NCBI RefSeq assembly: GCF_001898115.1
Contig: NZ_MKSQ01000008.1
Span: 309,597-373,596 of the forward strand
Reading direction: 5' to 3'
Length of the DNA stretch: 64,000 nt
Origin: Allobosea sp. 67-29
GTDB taxonomy: Bacteria; Pseudomonadota; Alphaproteobacteria; Rhizobiales; Beijerinckiaceae
The translations under genes were made by a program, and so were the position numbers. Of this stretch, positions 35,014 through 43,046 are shown piece by piece (within the stretch, counting starts at the first letter, position 1; each line of letters starts with the position of its first letter). Below the pieces are notes generated by a model. It ran no database searches. It was given only the letters and a program-made list of their open reading frames with translations, and had not been told where the DNA came from.

Positions 35014-36126
35014 TCACTTGCCGGTCTTGATGCGCGTCCAGAGCCGGTTGACCAGCCGCTGCGACTTCTGGTCATAGGGCGTGATGGTGTAGAGCCGCCC
35101 CATCACCTCGTCCGGCGGATAGACGCCGGGGTTGTCGCGCAGGGCCGCCGAGAGGAGCGGCTTCGAGGCGATGTTGCCGTTGGCGTACTGGATGAAGTCC
35201 GAGTTCTTCGCCGCCATCTCGGGCTTGTTGACGAAGTCGATGAACTTCAGCGCGGCATCGACATTGGCCGCATCCTTCGGGACCACGAAGGAATCGAACC
35301 ACATCAGCGCGCCTTCCTTCGGGATGGAATAGCCGATCTGGACGCCGTTCTTGGCCTCCTCGGCCCGCTTCTTGGCCTGCAGGATGTCGCCGGAATAGCC
35401 GACCGCCAGGCAGATATCGCCGTTGGCCAGCGCGTTGATGTACTCCGACGAGTGGAATTTCTGGATATAGGGCCGGATCTTGCGCAGCAATTCGCCGGCC
35501 TTGTTGAGATCGGCTTCCTTCTTCGAATCCGGGTCGAGCCCGAGATAGCGCAGCGCCGCGGGAAACATCTCCTCGGTTGCATCCAGCACATGGACGCCGC
35601 AATTGGAGAGCTTCTTGAGCTGTTCCGGCTCGAAGACGATCTTCCAGCTGTCGACCACCGCATCGGGGCCGAGGCGTTCCTTGATCTTCGCGAGGTTGTA
35701 GCCGATCCCCGTGGTGCCCCACATGTAGTTCACGGCGTAGGTGTTGCCGGGGTCGTATTTGGCCAGCCGCGTCTGGATCTCGGGCCAGATGTTCTTGAGG
35801 TTCGGTATCTTGGCCTTGTCGACCGGCTGGTAGAGGCCGAGCGGGATGTGGCGCGGCAGGAAGGAGGCCGTGACGACGATCAGGTCATAACCGGTCTTGC
35901 CGGCCAGCAGCTTGGTCTCGACCGTCTCCATCTGGTCAAAGGTATCGTAGACGACCGTGATCCCGGTTTCCTTCTTGAAGGCGTCGAGCACCTCGGGATC
36001 GACATAGTCGGACCAGTTGAAGATCCGGAGTTGCTTGTCCTGCGCCGCGGCCGGCGCCGAGAGAAGTCCCAGTCCGATCGCACAGGCCGCGATAATCCCG
36101 GCCAAACGTTTCTTCGTCCTGCTCAA
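35014..36126 (-). CDS. potF: Polyamine ABC transporter substrate-binding protein PotF
   Basis: This is the periplasmic putrescine/spermidine-binding protein. Start: a TTG at 36126 has GGAGGGG 5 bases upstream and gives a normal Sec signal (basic, then hydrophobic residues, cleavage near PAAAQ). An ATG at 36144 lies upstream of that Shine-Dalgarno sequence and is less likely. The mature protein follows the PotD/PotF pattern, with RIFNWSDYVDPEVL and an aromatic-rich ligand groove (WGTTGIGYN, YSGDILQAKK). It heads the potFGHI transcript and is divergent from a DUF3750 gene. Confidence 0.93.
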   Translation of the reverse strand: MSRTKKRLAGIIAACAIGLGLLSAPAAAQDKQLRIFNWSDYVDPEVLDAFKKETGITVVYDTFDQMETVETKLLAGKTGYDLIVVTASFLPRHIPLGLYQPVDKAKIPNLKNIWPEIQTRLAKYDPGNTYAVNYMWGTTGIGYNLAKIKERLGPDAVVDSWKIVFEPEQLKKLSNCGVHVLDATEEMFPAALRYLGLDPDSKKEADLNKAGELLRKIRPYIQKFHSSEYINALANGDICLAVGYSGDILQAKKRAEEAKNGVQIGYSIPKEGALMWFDSFVVPKDAANVDAALKFIDFVNKPEMAAKNSDFIQYANGNIASKPLLSAALRDNPGVYPPDEVMGRLYTITPYDQKSQRLVNRLWTRIKTGK

Positions 36127-36305
36127 TCTGCCCCTCCATCGCATTCCGGCGCACGCTACCAGCTTTCCCCCGGCCATCAACCGCCAGCGGGGACGACCGC
36201 TCGCCTGCACACAGACAAGCGGCCAGGGAAAGCCTCCGGAGACTGACGCAAGCGTGATCGGCCCCGTGCTTGCCGGCCTGCATGACCTTGCACATACCGT
36301 GCCCG

Positions 36306-37043
36306 ATGCGCTTTCTCCGCCGTTTCCTGCTGGTCTTCGCCCTCGTCTTCCTGCTGCCGGTCGCGAGCCATGCCGGCTGGTGGCTCTGGCAGACCCACGC
36401 GCCGGACTGGCGTCAGGCCGATTGGACCAGCGTCAGGCTCCTGCCAGCCGCCGCGATCGAACCCGACGCGAGCGTGCACATCTTCGCGGCCCGCGTCGGC
36501 CGCTGGCGCGGCATCTTCGCGCATCATTCCTGGGTCGTGGTGAAGGAGGCCAATGCCTCCGGCTATACGCGCTTCGACGTCGTCGGCTGGGGCATGCCGG
36601 TGCGCGTCAACCATCGCGAGGCAGACGGACGCTGGTTCGGCAATACACCGGAACTCGTGGCCGAGATTCGAGGCGAAGAGGCGGAGCGCCTGATCCCGCG
36701 CATCCGCGCCGCGGTGGCCAGCTATGCCTATTCGCAACCCGGCAGCTACCTTGCATGGCCGGGTCCGAACTCCAACAGCTTCGTCCAGCATGTGCTGACC
36801 GAAGTACCGGAACTGCGTCAGGCCCTGCCGCCAACCGCCATCGGTAAAGACTGGCGCGAGAGCGGCCTGTTCGCCGGGTTCACGCCGAGCCGCACCGGAT
36901 TTCAGGCTTCGCTCTACGGGCTGGCCGGCGTCACGGTCGGCTGGGTCGAGGGCATCGAGGTCAACATCCTCGGGCTGGTGGCCGGGCTCGATCTGCGCAG
37001 CCCGGCGCTGAAGCTGCCGGGCTGGGGGCGGGTCGGGGTCTGA
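36306..37043 (+). CDS. DUF3750 exported protein
   Basis: This 245-residue DUF3750 protein has an N-terminal signal or anchor (MRFLRRFLLVFALVFLLPV, possible cleavage after SHA). The family core includes HSWVVVKEA, FDVVGWG and PNSNSFVQHVL. Patterns such as HSW...N.NSF.. resemble NlpC-like permuted peptidases, but I do not see a convincing cysteine. The function is unknown. It is divergent from potF and its 3' end faces the PLP enzyme gene. Confidence 0.85.
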   Translation: MRFLRRFLLVFALVFLLPVASHAGWWLWQTHAPDWRQADWTSVRLLPAAAIEPDASVHIFAARVGRWRGIFAHHSWVVVKEANASGYTRFDVVGWGMPVRVNHREADGRWFGNTPELVAEIRGEEAERLIPRIRAAVASYAYSQPGSYLAWPGPNSNSFVQHVLTEVPELRQALPPTAIGKDWRESGLFAGFTPSRTGFQASLYGLAGVTVGWVEGIEVNILGLVAGLDLRSPALKLPGWGRVGV

Positions 37044-37049
37044 GCCTCC

Positions 37050-38333
37050 TCAAACCGCTTCGAAGGCCTGCGCCAGATCCGAGATCAGGTCCTCAATGTT
37101 CTCGATGCCGACCGAGATGCGGATCAGCGCGTCGGTCAGGCCGATCTCCTCGCGCAATTCGCGGGCGACGCCGGAATGGGTCATCGCCGCCGGATGCGAG
37201 ACCAGCGTCTCGGTGCCGCCAAGGCTGACCGCGAGCTTCATGATCTGGAGATTGTCGAGCACGGCGAAAGCTTCCTTCTCGCCGCCCTTGACGTCGAAGG
37301 CGAAGGTCGAGCCCGCCGCCGTGCACTGCCGGTCGAAGACCGCCTTGCGCGGATCGCCGTCCTTGAGATTGCCGAGATAATGGACCTTCGCCACCTTCGG
37401 ATGGCTCTCCAGATATTCGGCGACGAGCTTGGCGTTCTCGTTGGCGCGGCTCATGCGGATATCGAGCGTCTCGAGCGAGCGCATCAGCATCCAGCAGGAA
37501 TTGGGATCGAGCTGCGTGCCGAGCGAGCCGCGCCAGCTCTTCACCTGCCGGACCAAAGCCTCGGAGCCGCTGATCGAGCCACCGACGAGGTCGGAATGGC
37601 CACCGACATATTTGGTCAGCGAGAGCAGCGAGAGATCGGCGCCCTGCTTCAGCGGCTTCTGGTATTTCGGGCCGAGCATGGTGTTGTCGACGACGACGGG
37701 CGGGCGGTGTCCCTGCGAGGTCTCCAGCTCGTCGGCGATCATCTTGCAGGCGGCGAGATCGACGAGGCCGTTGGTCGGGTTGGCCGGTGTCTCCACCAGG
37801 ATCATCGCGACGCGGCCTTTGGCAGCCGCTTCCTTCGCGACCTGGCGCATCTGAGCGACATCGAGCCCATCGGTGAAGCCGAACGGCGTGACGCCGAAAG
37901 CCCCCATCTGGTTCTTCAGCAGGGTCTCGGTGCCGCCATAGAGCGGGCGCGAATGGATGATCGTGTCGCCCGGGCGCAGGAAAGCGAAGCAGGTCGTCGC
38001 GATCGCGGCCATGCCCGAGGCGAAGACGGCGCATTTCTCGGCCTCGTCCCAGATCGCCAGGCGATCCTCGAGGATTTCCATGTTGGGATGGTTGAAGCGC
38101 GAATAGACCAGGCCGGATTTCTCGCCGGGCTTGAGCTGGCGGCGTCCGGCCGTGAGATCGAAGAAATCCTTGCCCTGCTGGGCGTTCTCGAAGACGAAGG
38201 TCGATGTGAGGAAGACCGGCGGCTTGAGCGAGCCTTCCGACATGGCCGGCGAATAGCCGAAGCCCATCATCAGCGTCTCGGGGTGCAGCTTGCGGTTGGC
38301 GATCCGGTCCTTGTGATAGCCGTCGTTGCTCAT
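37050..38333 (-). CDS. PLP-dependent Cys/Met metabolism enzyme (methionine gamma-lyase or cystathionine gamma-synthase-like)
   Basis: This fold-type I PLP enzyme of the trans-sulfuration family has 427 residues. The Schiff-base lysine is Lys241 in SLTKYVGGHSD. Other landmarks are YSRFNHPN, FASGMAAI, RPLYGGT and VDNTML. The family includes cystathionine gamma-synthase, gamma-lyase, methionine gamma-lyase and O-succinylhomoserine sulfhydrylase, which sequence reading alone cannot separate. It is divergent from an Lrp-family regulator, which likely controls it. This favours an amino-acid degrading role such as methionine gamma-lyase. Confidence 0.9.
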   Translation of the reverse strand: MSNDGYHKDRIANRKLHPETLMMGFGYSPAMSEGSLKPPVFLTSTFVFENAQQGKDFFDLTAGRRQLKPGEKSGLVYSRFNHPNMEILEDRLAIWDEAEKCAVFASGMAAIATTCFAFLRPGDTIIHSRPLYGGTETLLKNQMGAFGVTPFGFTDGLDVAQMRQVAKEAAAKGRVAMILVETPANPTNGLVDLAACKMIADELETSQGHRPPVVVDNTMLGPKYQKPLKQGADLSLLSLTKYVGGHSDLVGGSISGSEALVRQVKSWRGSLGTQLDPNSCWMLMRSLETLDIRMSRANENAKLVAEYLESHPKVAKVHYLGNLKDGDPRKAVFDRQCTAAGSTFAFDVKGGEKEAFAVLDNLQIMKLAVSLGGTETLVSHPAAMTHSGVARELREEIGLTDALIRISVGIENIEDLISDLAQAFEAV

Positions 38334-38364
38334 GGTTGTCCTCCCGCGGTCCGGCGCATCTTTG

Positions 38365-38386
38365 TCCTGCGGTCAGGATAATCCTG
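38365..38386. promoter_or_regulatory. Overlapping inverted repeats between PLP enzyme and Lrp genes
   Basis: TCCTG and CAGGA (4-base spacer) run into the perfect palindrome CAGGATAATCCTG at 38374-38386. The three half-sites lie about 40 bases upstream of the PLP enzyme start in the divergent promoter region. They are candidate binding sites for the adjacent Lrp protein. Confidence 0.5.
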
Positions 38387-38444
38387 CATGGACGCGATTG
38401 CTTGGTCGATCACACTCGCGTTATGGCTTCATCTGCATGTTTCT

Positions 38445-38457
38445 GCTCACACTGAGC
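38445..38457. promoter_or_regulatory. Inverted repeat just before the Lrp gene
   Basis: GCTCA, CAC, TGAGC form a perfect palindrome ending 4 bases before the Lrp ATG. Position over the ribosome site or promoter suits autorepression, a common Lrp habit. Confidence 0.4.
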
Positions 38458-38461
38458 CAAA

Positions 38462-38932
38462 ATGGAGCATATGATGCTCGATACGATCGACCGCCGCATT
38501 CTCGCCCTGCTGCGCGAGGACGGGCGCATCACCAACCAGGAACTCTCGCAGAAGGTCGGCCTTTCGCCGACGCCGTGCCTGCGCCGCCTGAAGCGGCTGG
38601 AAGAGACCGGCGTCATCCAGGGCTATACGGCCGTCGTCGACCCGAAGGCCTATGGCCTGCCCTTCAGCGTCTTCGTCTCGGTGCGGCTGATCCAGCAAAA
38701 TCAGGAACATATCGCCGAATTCGAGAAGGCGATCGAGAGCTGGAGCGAGGTGGCGGAGTGCTACCTGATGACCGGCTCGCAGGACTACCTGCTGCGCATC
38801 GTTACCGACGGCATCGAGGGCTATGAGCGCTTCCTGAAGCAGAAGGTGACGCGGCTGAAATGCATCCAGTCGGTCGAATCCAACTTCGCGCTCGCGACGA
38901 TCAAGAAGCGCTCGGGCCTGCCACCGATCTGA
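38462..38932 (+). CDS. Lrp/AsnC-family transcriptional regulator
   Basis: This is a feast/famine regulator of 156 residues. The N-terminal winged HTH (about 1-60) contains LDTIDRRILALLREDGRI and LSPTPCLRRLKRLEETGVI. The C-terminal RAM ligand-binding domain spans about 68-145. It normally works as an octamer and responds to an amino acid. Its gene is divergent from the PLP enzyme, with palindromes between, so a local activator or repressor role is likely. ATGs at 38462 and 38471/38474 are both possible starts; I took the first. Confidence 0.93.
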   Translation: MEHMMLDTIDRRILALLREDGRITNQELSQKVGLSPTPCLRRLKRLEETGVIQGYTAVVDPKAYGLPFSVFVSVRLIQQNQEHIAEFEKAIESWSEVAECYLMTGSQDYLLRIVTDGIEGYERFLKQKVTRLKCIQSVESNFALATIKKRSGLPPI

Positions 38933-38956
38933 CCTGTCCGCGATGCCGGACCGTCC

Positions 38957-39976
38957 TCAATTCTCTCCGCGATCCATGGCGCGGCGCACGACCTGCGTCA
39001 CTTCGCTGTCCGAGAGGAAGAGATCATGCCGCAACAGGCTCCAGCCGCGGCCGGCCGTATCGGCGACACGGATACCGAGCGCGTCGAGGCGGGCCCGGTC
39101 GGCCGCTCCCGCCCTCGCCACGCCCCCGGCGATACGGGCCGAAACGGCCAGGGCGCGGTCGTCCGGATCGATGATGACCGTGATGCGCCGCGCCAGCGGC
39201 GCGATCTTCTTCACGGTCTGCTCGAAGGCGTCGATATCGACATCGGGCGAGGCCAGGACGACGGAACCGATACGCGCATAGACGTCCGGCGAATCGCGCA
39301 GTTCGCGCAGCCCCTCCAGCGTCAGGAAGGTCCCCATCGAATGGGCGACGATATGGATGCGTCCGATGGTGGGGTTGGCGACGAGAGCTCGCAGGCTTTC
39401 GACGAAACCATCGCGGGACCACAGCGCGCTCTCGCGATCATAGGCATAGTCGAGCAGCTTGCCACCCGAGGGCCAGGTGAACAGCGCCGTGCGCCCCTGG
39501 AAGCGCAGCGAATGCGACAATTGGCCCGCACTGCGGACGGCGGACTCGAAGCTTTCATTGTAGCCATGGACATAAAGCAGCACGTCACGGCCGTTGGCGG
39601 CGTTCGAGAACACCCGTGGGGCGTCCGTCGCGGTCTCGCGCTCGATGCCGAGGATCGCCCAGTCGCCTGCCACCGCCGAGGAGACCCGCCCGGCAATGCC
39701 GCGGCCGGGAGGCGACAGCCTGACCTCGGCAAAGGTCAAAGGTCCGCGATCGCTCCCGAAAAAGGGGGCGGCGTTGCCGACCGATCGGCGCGTCGTCATC
39801 ACCAGCAGGCGCGGGTCCTTGCCGAGCGCCGAAAGGTCCGACCGCTCGGGCTCGGAAAAGGGCGAGACGGTCGCCTCGCTCTGAGCACAGGCCGAAAGCC
39901 CCAGCGGCAACAACGAGGCGAGAGCCAGCGAGGCCCGTGAAAAGTCGCGCCTTGTGACAGGCATGGGAGCAGACAT
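38957..39976 (-). CDS. DUF900 alpha/beta hydrolase, Tat-type lipoprotein
   Basis: This is a probable exported serine hydrolase of 339 residues. The N-terminus has a twin-arginine motif (TRRDFSRAS) followed by a hydrophobic segment and a lipobox LGLSAC, so it should be a lipoprotein exported by Tat. The DUF900 core shows VHGYNESF (oxyanion), AHSMG with the nucleophile Ser, and VVLASPDVDIDAF, with a late Asp (DPDDRAL). The start is ATG 39976 or 39964. A paralogue with a Sec lipobox is immediately upstream on the same strand. The substrate is unknown. Confidence 0.87.
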   Translation of the reverse strand: MSAPMPVTRRDFSRASLALASLLPLGLSACAQSEATVSPFSEPERSDLSALGKDPRLLVMTTRRSVGNAAPFFGSDRGPLTFAEVRLSPPGRGIAGRVSSAVAGDWAILGIERETATDAPRVFSNAANGRDVLLYVHGYNESFESAVRSAGQLSHSLRFQGRTALFTWPSGGKLLDYAYDRESALWSRDGFVESLRALVANPTIGRIHIVAHSMGTFLTLEGLRELRDSPDVYARIGSVVLASPDVDIDAFEQTVKKIAPLARRITVIIDPDDRALAVSARIAGGVARAGAADRARLDALGIRVADTAGRGWSLLRHDLFLSDSEVTQVVRRAMDRGEN

Positions 39977-40096
39977 CCGGATCAGGCGAGAGAACGGTTC
40001 GGGGCGATCCGGCCTTAAGGGCAGGCCAAGGCGGCCAGAATGCGGCAAAGCCCGCGCCTTGATCAAAAGCAGCCGAGCCGTGCCGCCGGGATCACA

Positions 40097-41257
40097 TCAT
40101 TGCGCGCCCGAGATGATCGTGACCGGCGAGACCACCAGCCCGACCGTAGAACCGACCGTACCGACGACGCCGCCGGCAATGTCGCCCAGCCGGTCGCCCA
40201 GCTGCGGACCGGCGAAGCCGATGCCCCGGTCCTGCCTCAGCCTGTTACCGATGAGCTGCACCACCTTTGGCGACGAGGCGAATTTGGCGTGATTCAGGCC
40301 ATCGCCCGACGAGACCTCCGAGAGGTCGATGATATGCGCCCCGAGCTTCTCGAGCTCGGCGATCGTCTCGGTGTCCTTGGCCGAGACGGCTCCAAGACGG
40401 GTCTTGTCGCCGGCGAAGCGGCGCGAGAAGTCGAGTGCGCGGTCGTCCGCCGAGACGAAGACGGTCACCGGCCGCCGGATGACGTGCATCAGTGTCTTGA
40501 AGACGTCGAGGTCGACGTCGGGTGCGGCGAGCATCACGTCGCGCAGCTTGCCGCCGAAGGTGCCGTCTCCGCGAATTGCCGCCTGGCGCAAGGTTTCCAG
40601 CGTCAGGATCGTGCCCATGGAATGGGCGAGGATGTCCATGCGGCCGGGTCCGATGTCGCGCGCGATGCCCCGCAGGTTGGCCTCGAGGAAATCGCGCGAG
40701 TAGTAGGCGCTTTCGCGGTCGTAGGGGTAGGCGAGCAACTGGCCGCGGGAAGGCCAGGAAAACAGCACCGGCACGCCCTTGAAGCCGGAATCGTAGACGA
40801 TCTGGGCAAAGCGATACACCGCGTCGGCGAAATTCGTGTTGTAGCCATGGACGAAGACCAGCACGTCCCGCTCGCCTGCCGGGCGGCGCAGGATCTCCCG
40901 CCGGACGTCGGCAACGACCGGGGCAAGGTCGAGCCGCTGGATGTTGATCGCAGCGAAATGCTTCGCGGGGTCGCCGGGGCCCGATGCGGGCAATTCGAGC
41001 TGCCCCGGCTTGTGGATCCGCGGCACCGTGATCTCGAGCTTGGCGAAGGCCAGCTTCGAGGCGCGCTCGCCATCGAAGTAGACCGGCGGCGGCGAGGTCT
41101 CGCGCGTCGTCGCGACATAAATCTCGACCTTGCCGGCGATTTCCTGCCTGGACGCCTCGCTGATATCGAGGACGCGCGGGGTTCCGCAGGCGGCCAGCAG
41201 CAGAGGCGCGACCAACGCCAGAAGGAGGACCCGGAACCGCACCGCCACGCCGATCAT
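40097..41257 (-). CDS. DUF900 alpha/beta hydrolase lipoprotein
   Basis: This is a second DUF900 hydrolase of 386 residues with a Sec signal and lipobox LLAACG (about 19-24). The core matches its neighbour: VHGYNTNF, YPYDRESA, AHSMGTILTLETL and APDVDLDVFKTL, with SADDRAL later. The C-terminus extends by a Gly/Val-rich hydrophobic stretch (GGVVGTVGSTVGLVVSP) that the first copy lacks. The pair is tandem and 120 bases apart. Esterase or lipase-like activity is inferred from the Ser-Asp-His geometry; it has not been shown. Confidence 0.87.
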   Translation of the reverse strand: MIGVAVRFRVLLLALVAPLLLAACGTPRVLDISEASRQEIAGKVEIYVATTRETSPPPVYFDGERASKLAFAKLEITVPRIHKPGQLELPASGPGDPAKHFAAINIQRLDLAPVVADVRREILRRPAGERDVLVFVHGYNTNFADAVYRFAQIVYDSGFKGVPVLFSWPSRGQLLAYPYDRESAYYSRDFLEANLRGIARDIGPGRMDILAHSMGTILTLETLRQAAIRGDGTFGGKLRDVMLAAPDVDLDVFKTLMHVIRRPVTVFVSADDRALDFSRRFAGDKTRLGAVSAKDTETIAELEKLGAHIIDLSEVSSGDGLNHAKFASSPKVVQLIGNRLRQDRGIGFAGPQLGDRLGDIAGGVVGTVGSTVGLVVSPVTIISGAQ

Positions 41258-41373
41258 GATGCTCTCGTCTCACCGAAGCGGCCAATGTTCAAGATGACAT
41301 TACGACAGGCGCGCGACGGAGGCGCGGTCGCCGCGCCTTGCCGCCGGCTCCATCGGCTTGCTAACTGACCGCC

Positions 41374-42360
41374 ATGGTCGAAGCCATCTCCCGCACAGAA
41401 TCGCTGGCTCGTGCCATCCTGGCGGGTGATCGCGCGGCGCTGGCGCGCGCGATCACACTTGCGGAGTCGCGCCGCGCCGACCATCGCGAGCAGGCGCGGT
41501 CGCTGGTCCAGCAGCTGCTGCCCCATACCGGCGGCGCGATCCGAGTCGGGATCACCGGCGTTCCGGGTGTCGGCAAGTCGACCACGATCGACGCGCTCGG
41601 CAGCCACCTGACCGCAAAAGGGCATAAGGTTGCGGTTCTCGCGGTCGACCCCTCCTCGACCCGGACCGGCGGCTCCATCCTCGGCGACAAGACGCGGATG
41701 GCGCGGCTCGCCGTCGATCCGCACGCCTATATCCGGCCCTCGCCTTCGTCCGGGACGCTGGGCGGCGTCGCCGCCAAGACACGCGAGACCATGCTGCTGT
41801 GCGAGGCCGCAGGGTTCGACGTCATCTTGGTCGAGACGGTCGGCGTCGGCCAGTCGGAGACCGCGGTCGCCGACCTGACCGACTTCTTCCTCGTGTTGAT
41901 GCTGCCGAATGCCGGCGACGAACTGCAGGGCATCAAGAAGGGCATCATCGAGCTGGCCGACATGATCGCGGTCAACAAGGCCGACGGGGCCGGAGCGACC
42001 GCGGCGCGCGCCGCCGCAGCGCAATACAAGGCGGCGCTGCATATCCTGGCCCCGGCCTCACCGCTGTGGTCGACGCCCGTCGTCACGATTTCCGGCCTGA
42101 CGGGAGAAGGGCTCGAGGCGCTCTGGTCGAAGATCGAGGCGCACCGCCACCGCTTCGAGGCGAAGGGCCTCATCACGCAGAAGCGGCGCCGGCAGGACGT
42201 GAAATGGATGTGGGCGATGGTGCAGGACCGGCTGCAGGCCAGGCTCCGAAGCGACCCGGAGCTGAAGGCGCGGACACCCGCGCTGGAGGCGGCGGTCGCT
42301 GCCGGCACCCTGGCGCCGACGCTCGCCGCCGACGAGATCGCCCGGGCGCTGGGCCTGTGA
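41374..42360 (+). CDS. meaB: Methylmalonyl-CoA mutase-associated GTPase MeaB
   Basis: MeaB is a G3E-family GTPase that protects and reloads adenosylcobalamin in methylmalonyl-CoA mutase. The 328 residues contain the P-loop GVPGVGKST (62-70), the Switch/Mg region VDPSSTRTGGSILGDKTRM, VETVGVGQSE and the base motif NKAD. A C-terminal dimerisation arm follows. It lies 10 kb from mutAB, though the partners often adjoin in other genomes. The pyroglutamyl peptidase gene starts 7 bases after its stop. Confidence 0.95.
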   Translation: MVEAISRTESLARAILAGDRAALARAITLAESRRADHREQARSLVQQLLPHTGGAIRVGITGVPGVGKSTTIDALGSHLTAKGHKVAVLAVDPSSTRTGGSILGDKTRMARLAVDPHAYIRPSPSSGTLGGVAAKTRETMLLCEAAGFDVILVETVGVGQSETAVADLTDFFLVLMLPNAGDELQGIKKGIIELADMIAVNKADGAGATAARAAAAQYKAALHILAPASPLWSTPVVTISGLTGEGLEALWSKIEAHRHRFEAKGLITQKRRRQDVKWMWAMVQDRLQARLRSDPELKARTPALEAAVAAGTLAPTLAADEIARALGL

Positions 42361-42367
42361 GGACGTG

Positions 42368-42997
42368 ATGCATACCGATCTGCTCGTCACCGGCTTCGGC
42401 CCGTTTCCGCGAGTGAGGGTCAATCCGACCACCGTGCTTGCGCATGCGGTGGCCCAACGGCTGCGCCGGTCCGGCCTCAGCGTGCGCAGCCTCGTTCTGG
42501 AAACCAGCTACGGCACCGGACTGCCCCAGCTGATCCGAGACATCGAAACAAGCAGGCCGCGCGCGCTTTTGATGCTCGGCATCGCCGCCCGTGCCCGTCA
42601 CGTCCGGGTCGAACTCTTCGCGCGGGGCCGCTCCAGCATCCTGCATCCGGATGCGAGCGGGCGGACCCCTGCGAAGATCGGTGCGAGAGGGAGCGCCGGC
42701 CTGCCCAGCCGCACGAGAGGCCGTGCGCCGGTCGCTCTGGCGCAGCTGCGCCGCCACGCGGTCGTCAGCCGTCTTTCGCCTTCGGCGGGGCGCTACCTCT
42801 GCGACGCTAGCTATGCGGCGGCGCTCCGCCACCCCGCCACGGCAGGACGGCCGGTGCTCTTCGTGCATGTGCCGTGGCCGCGACCGGCAGCCGGCGCGCG
42901 TCCCGCCGCGCGCGTCGCCGGTTTCCGGCCCGGAATCGGCCAGCTCGCGAGGGCGCTGGCGGCCATCGGACGCGAACTGGCGATCAGAGGCCGCTGA
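42368..42997 (+). CDS. Pyroglutamyl-peptidase I-like cysteine peptidase (C15)
   Basis: This 209-residue protein of the C15 family would remove N-terminal pyroglutamate. The catalytic residues fall in the expected places: Glu82 (HVRVELFA), Cys145 (SAGRYLCDASY) and His167 (FVHVPW). The middle (about 95-130) is basic and poorly conserved (GRTPAKIGARGSAG), unlike typical members, so substrate preference may differ. A GTG three bases before the ATG is an alternative start. It is in one transcript with meaB. Confidence 0.8.
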   Translation: MHTDLLVTGFGPFPRVRVNPTTVLAHAVAQRLRRSGLSVRSLVLETSYGTGLPQLIRDIETSRPRALLMLGIAARARHVRVELFARGRSSILHPDASGRTPAKIGARGSAGLPSRTRGRAPVALAQLRRHAVVSRLSPSAGRYLCDASYAAALRHPATAGRPVLFVHVPWPRPAAGARPAARVAGFRPGIGQLARALAAIGRELAIRGR

Positions 42998-43046
42998 CGC
43001 GGCCCGGTCGTGCGGCAAGGCAACAGACAGCGCCGGCCGTCACCCG

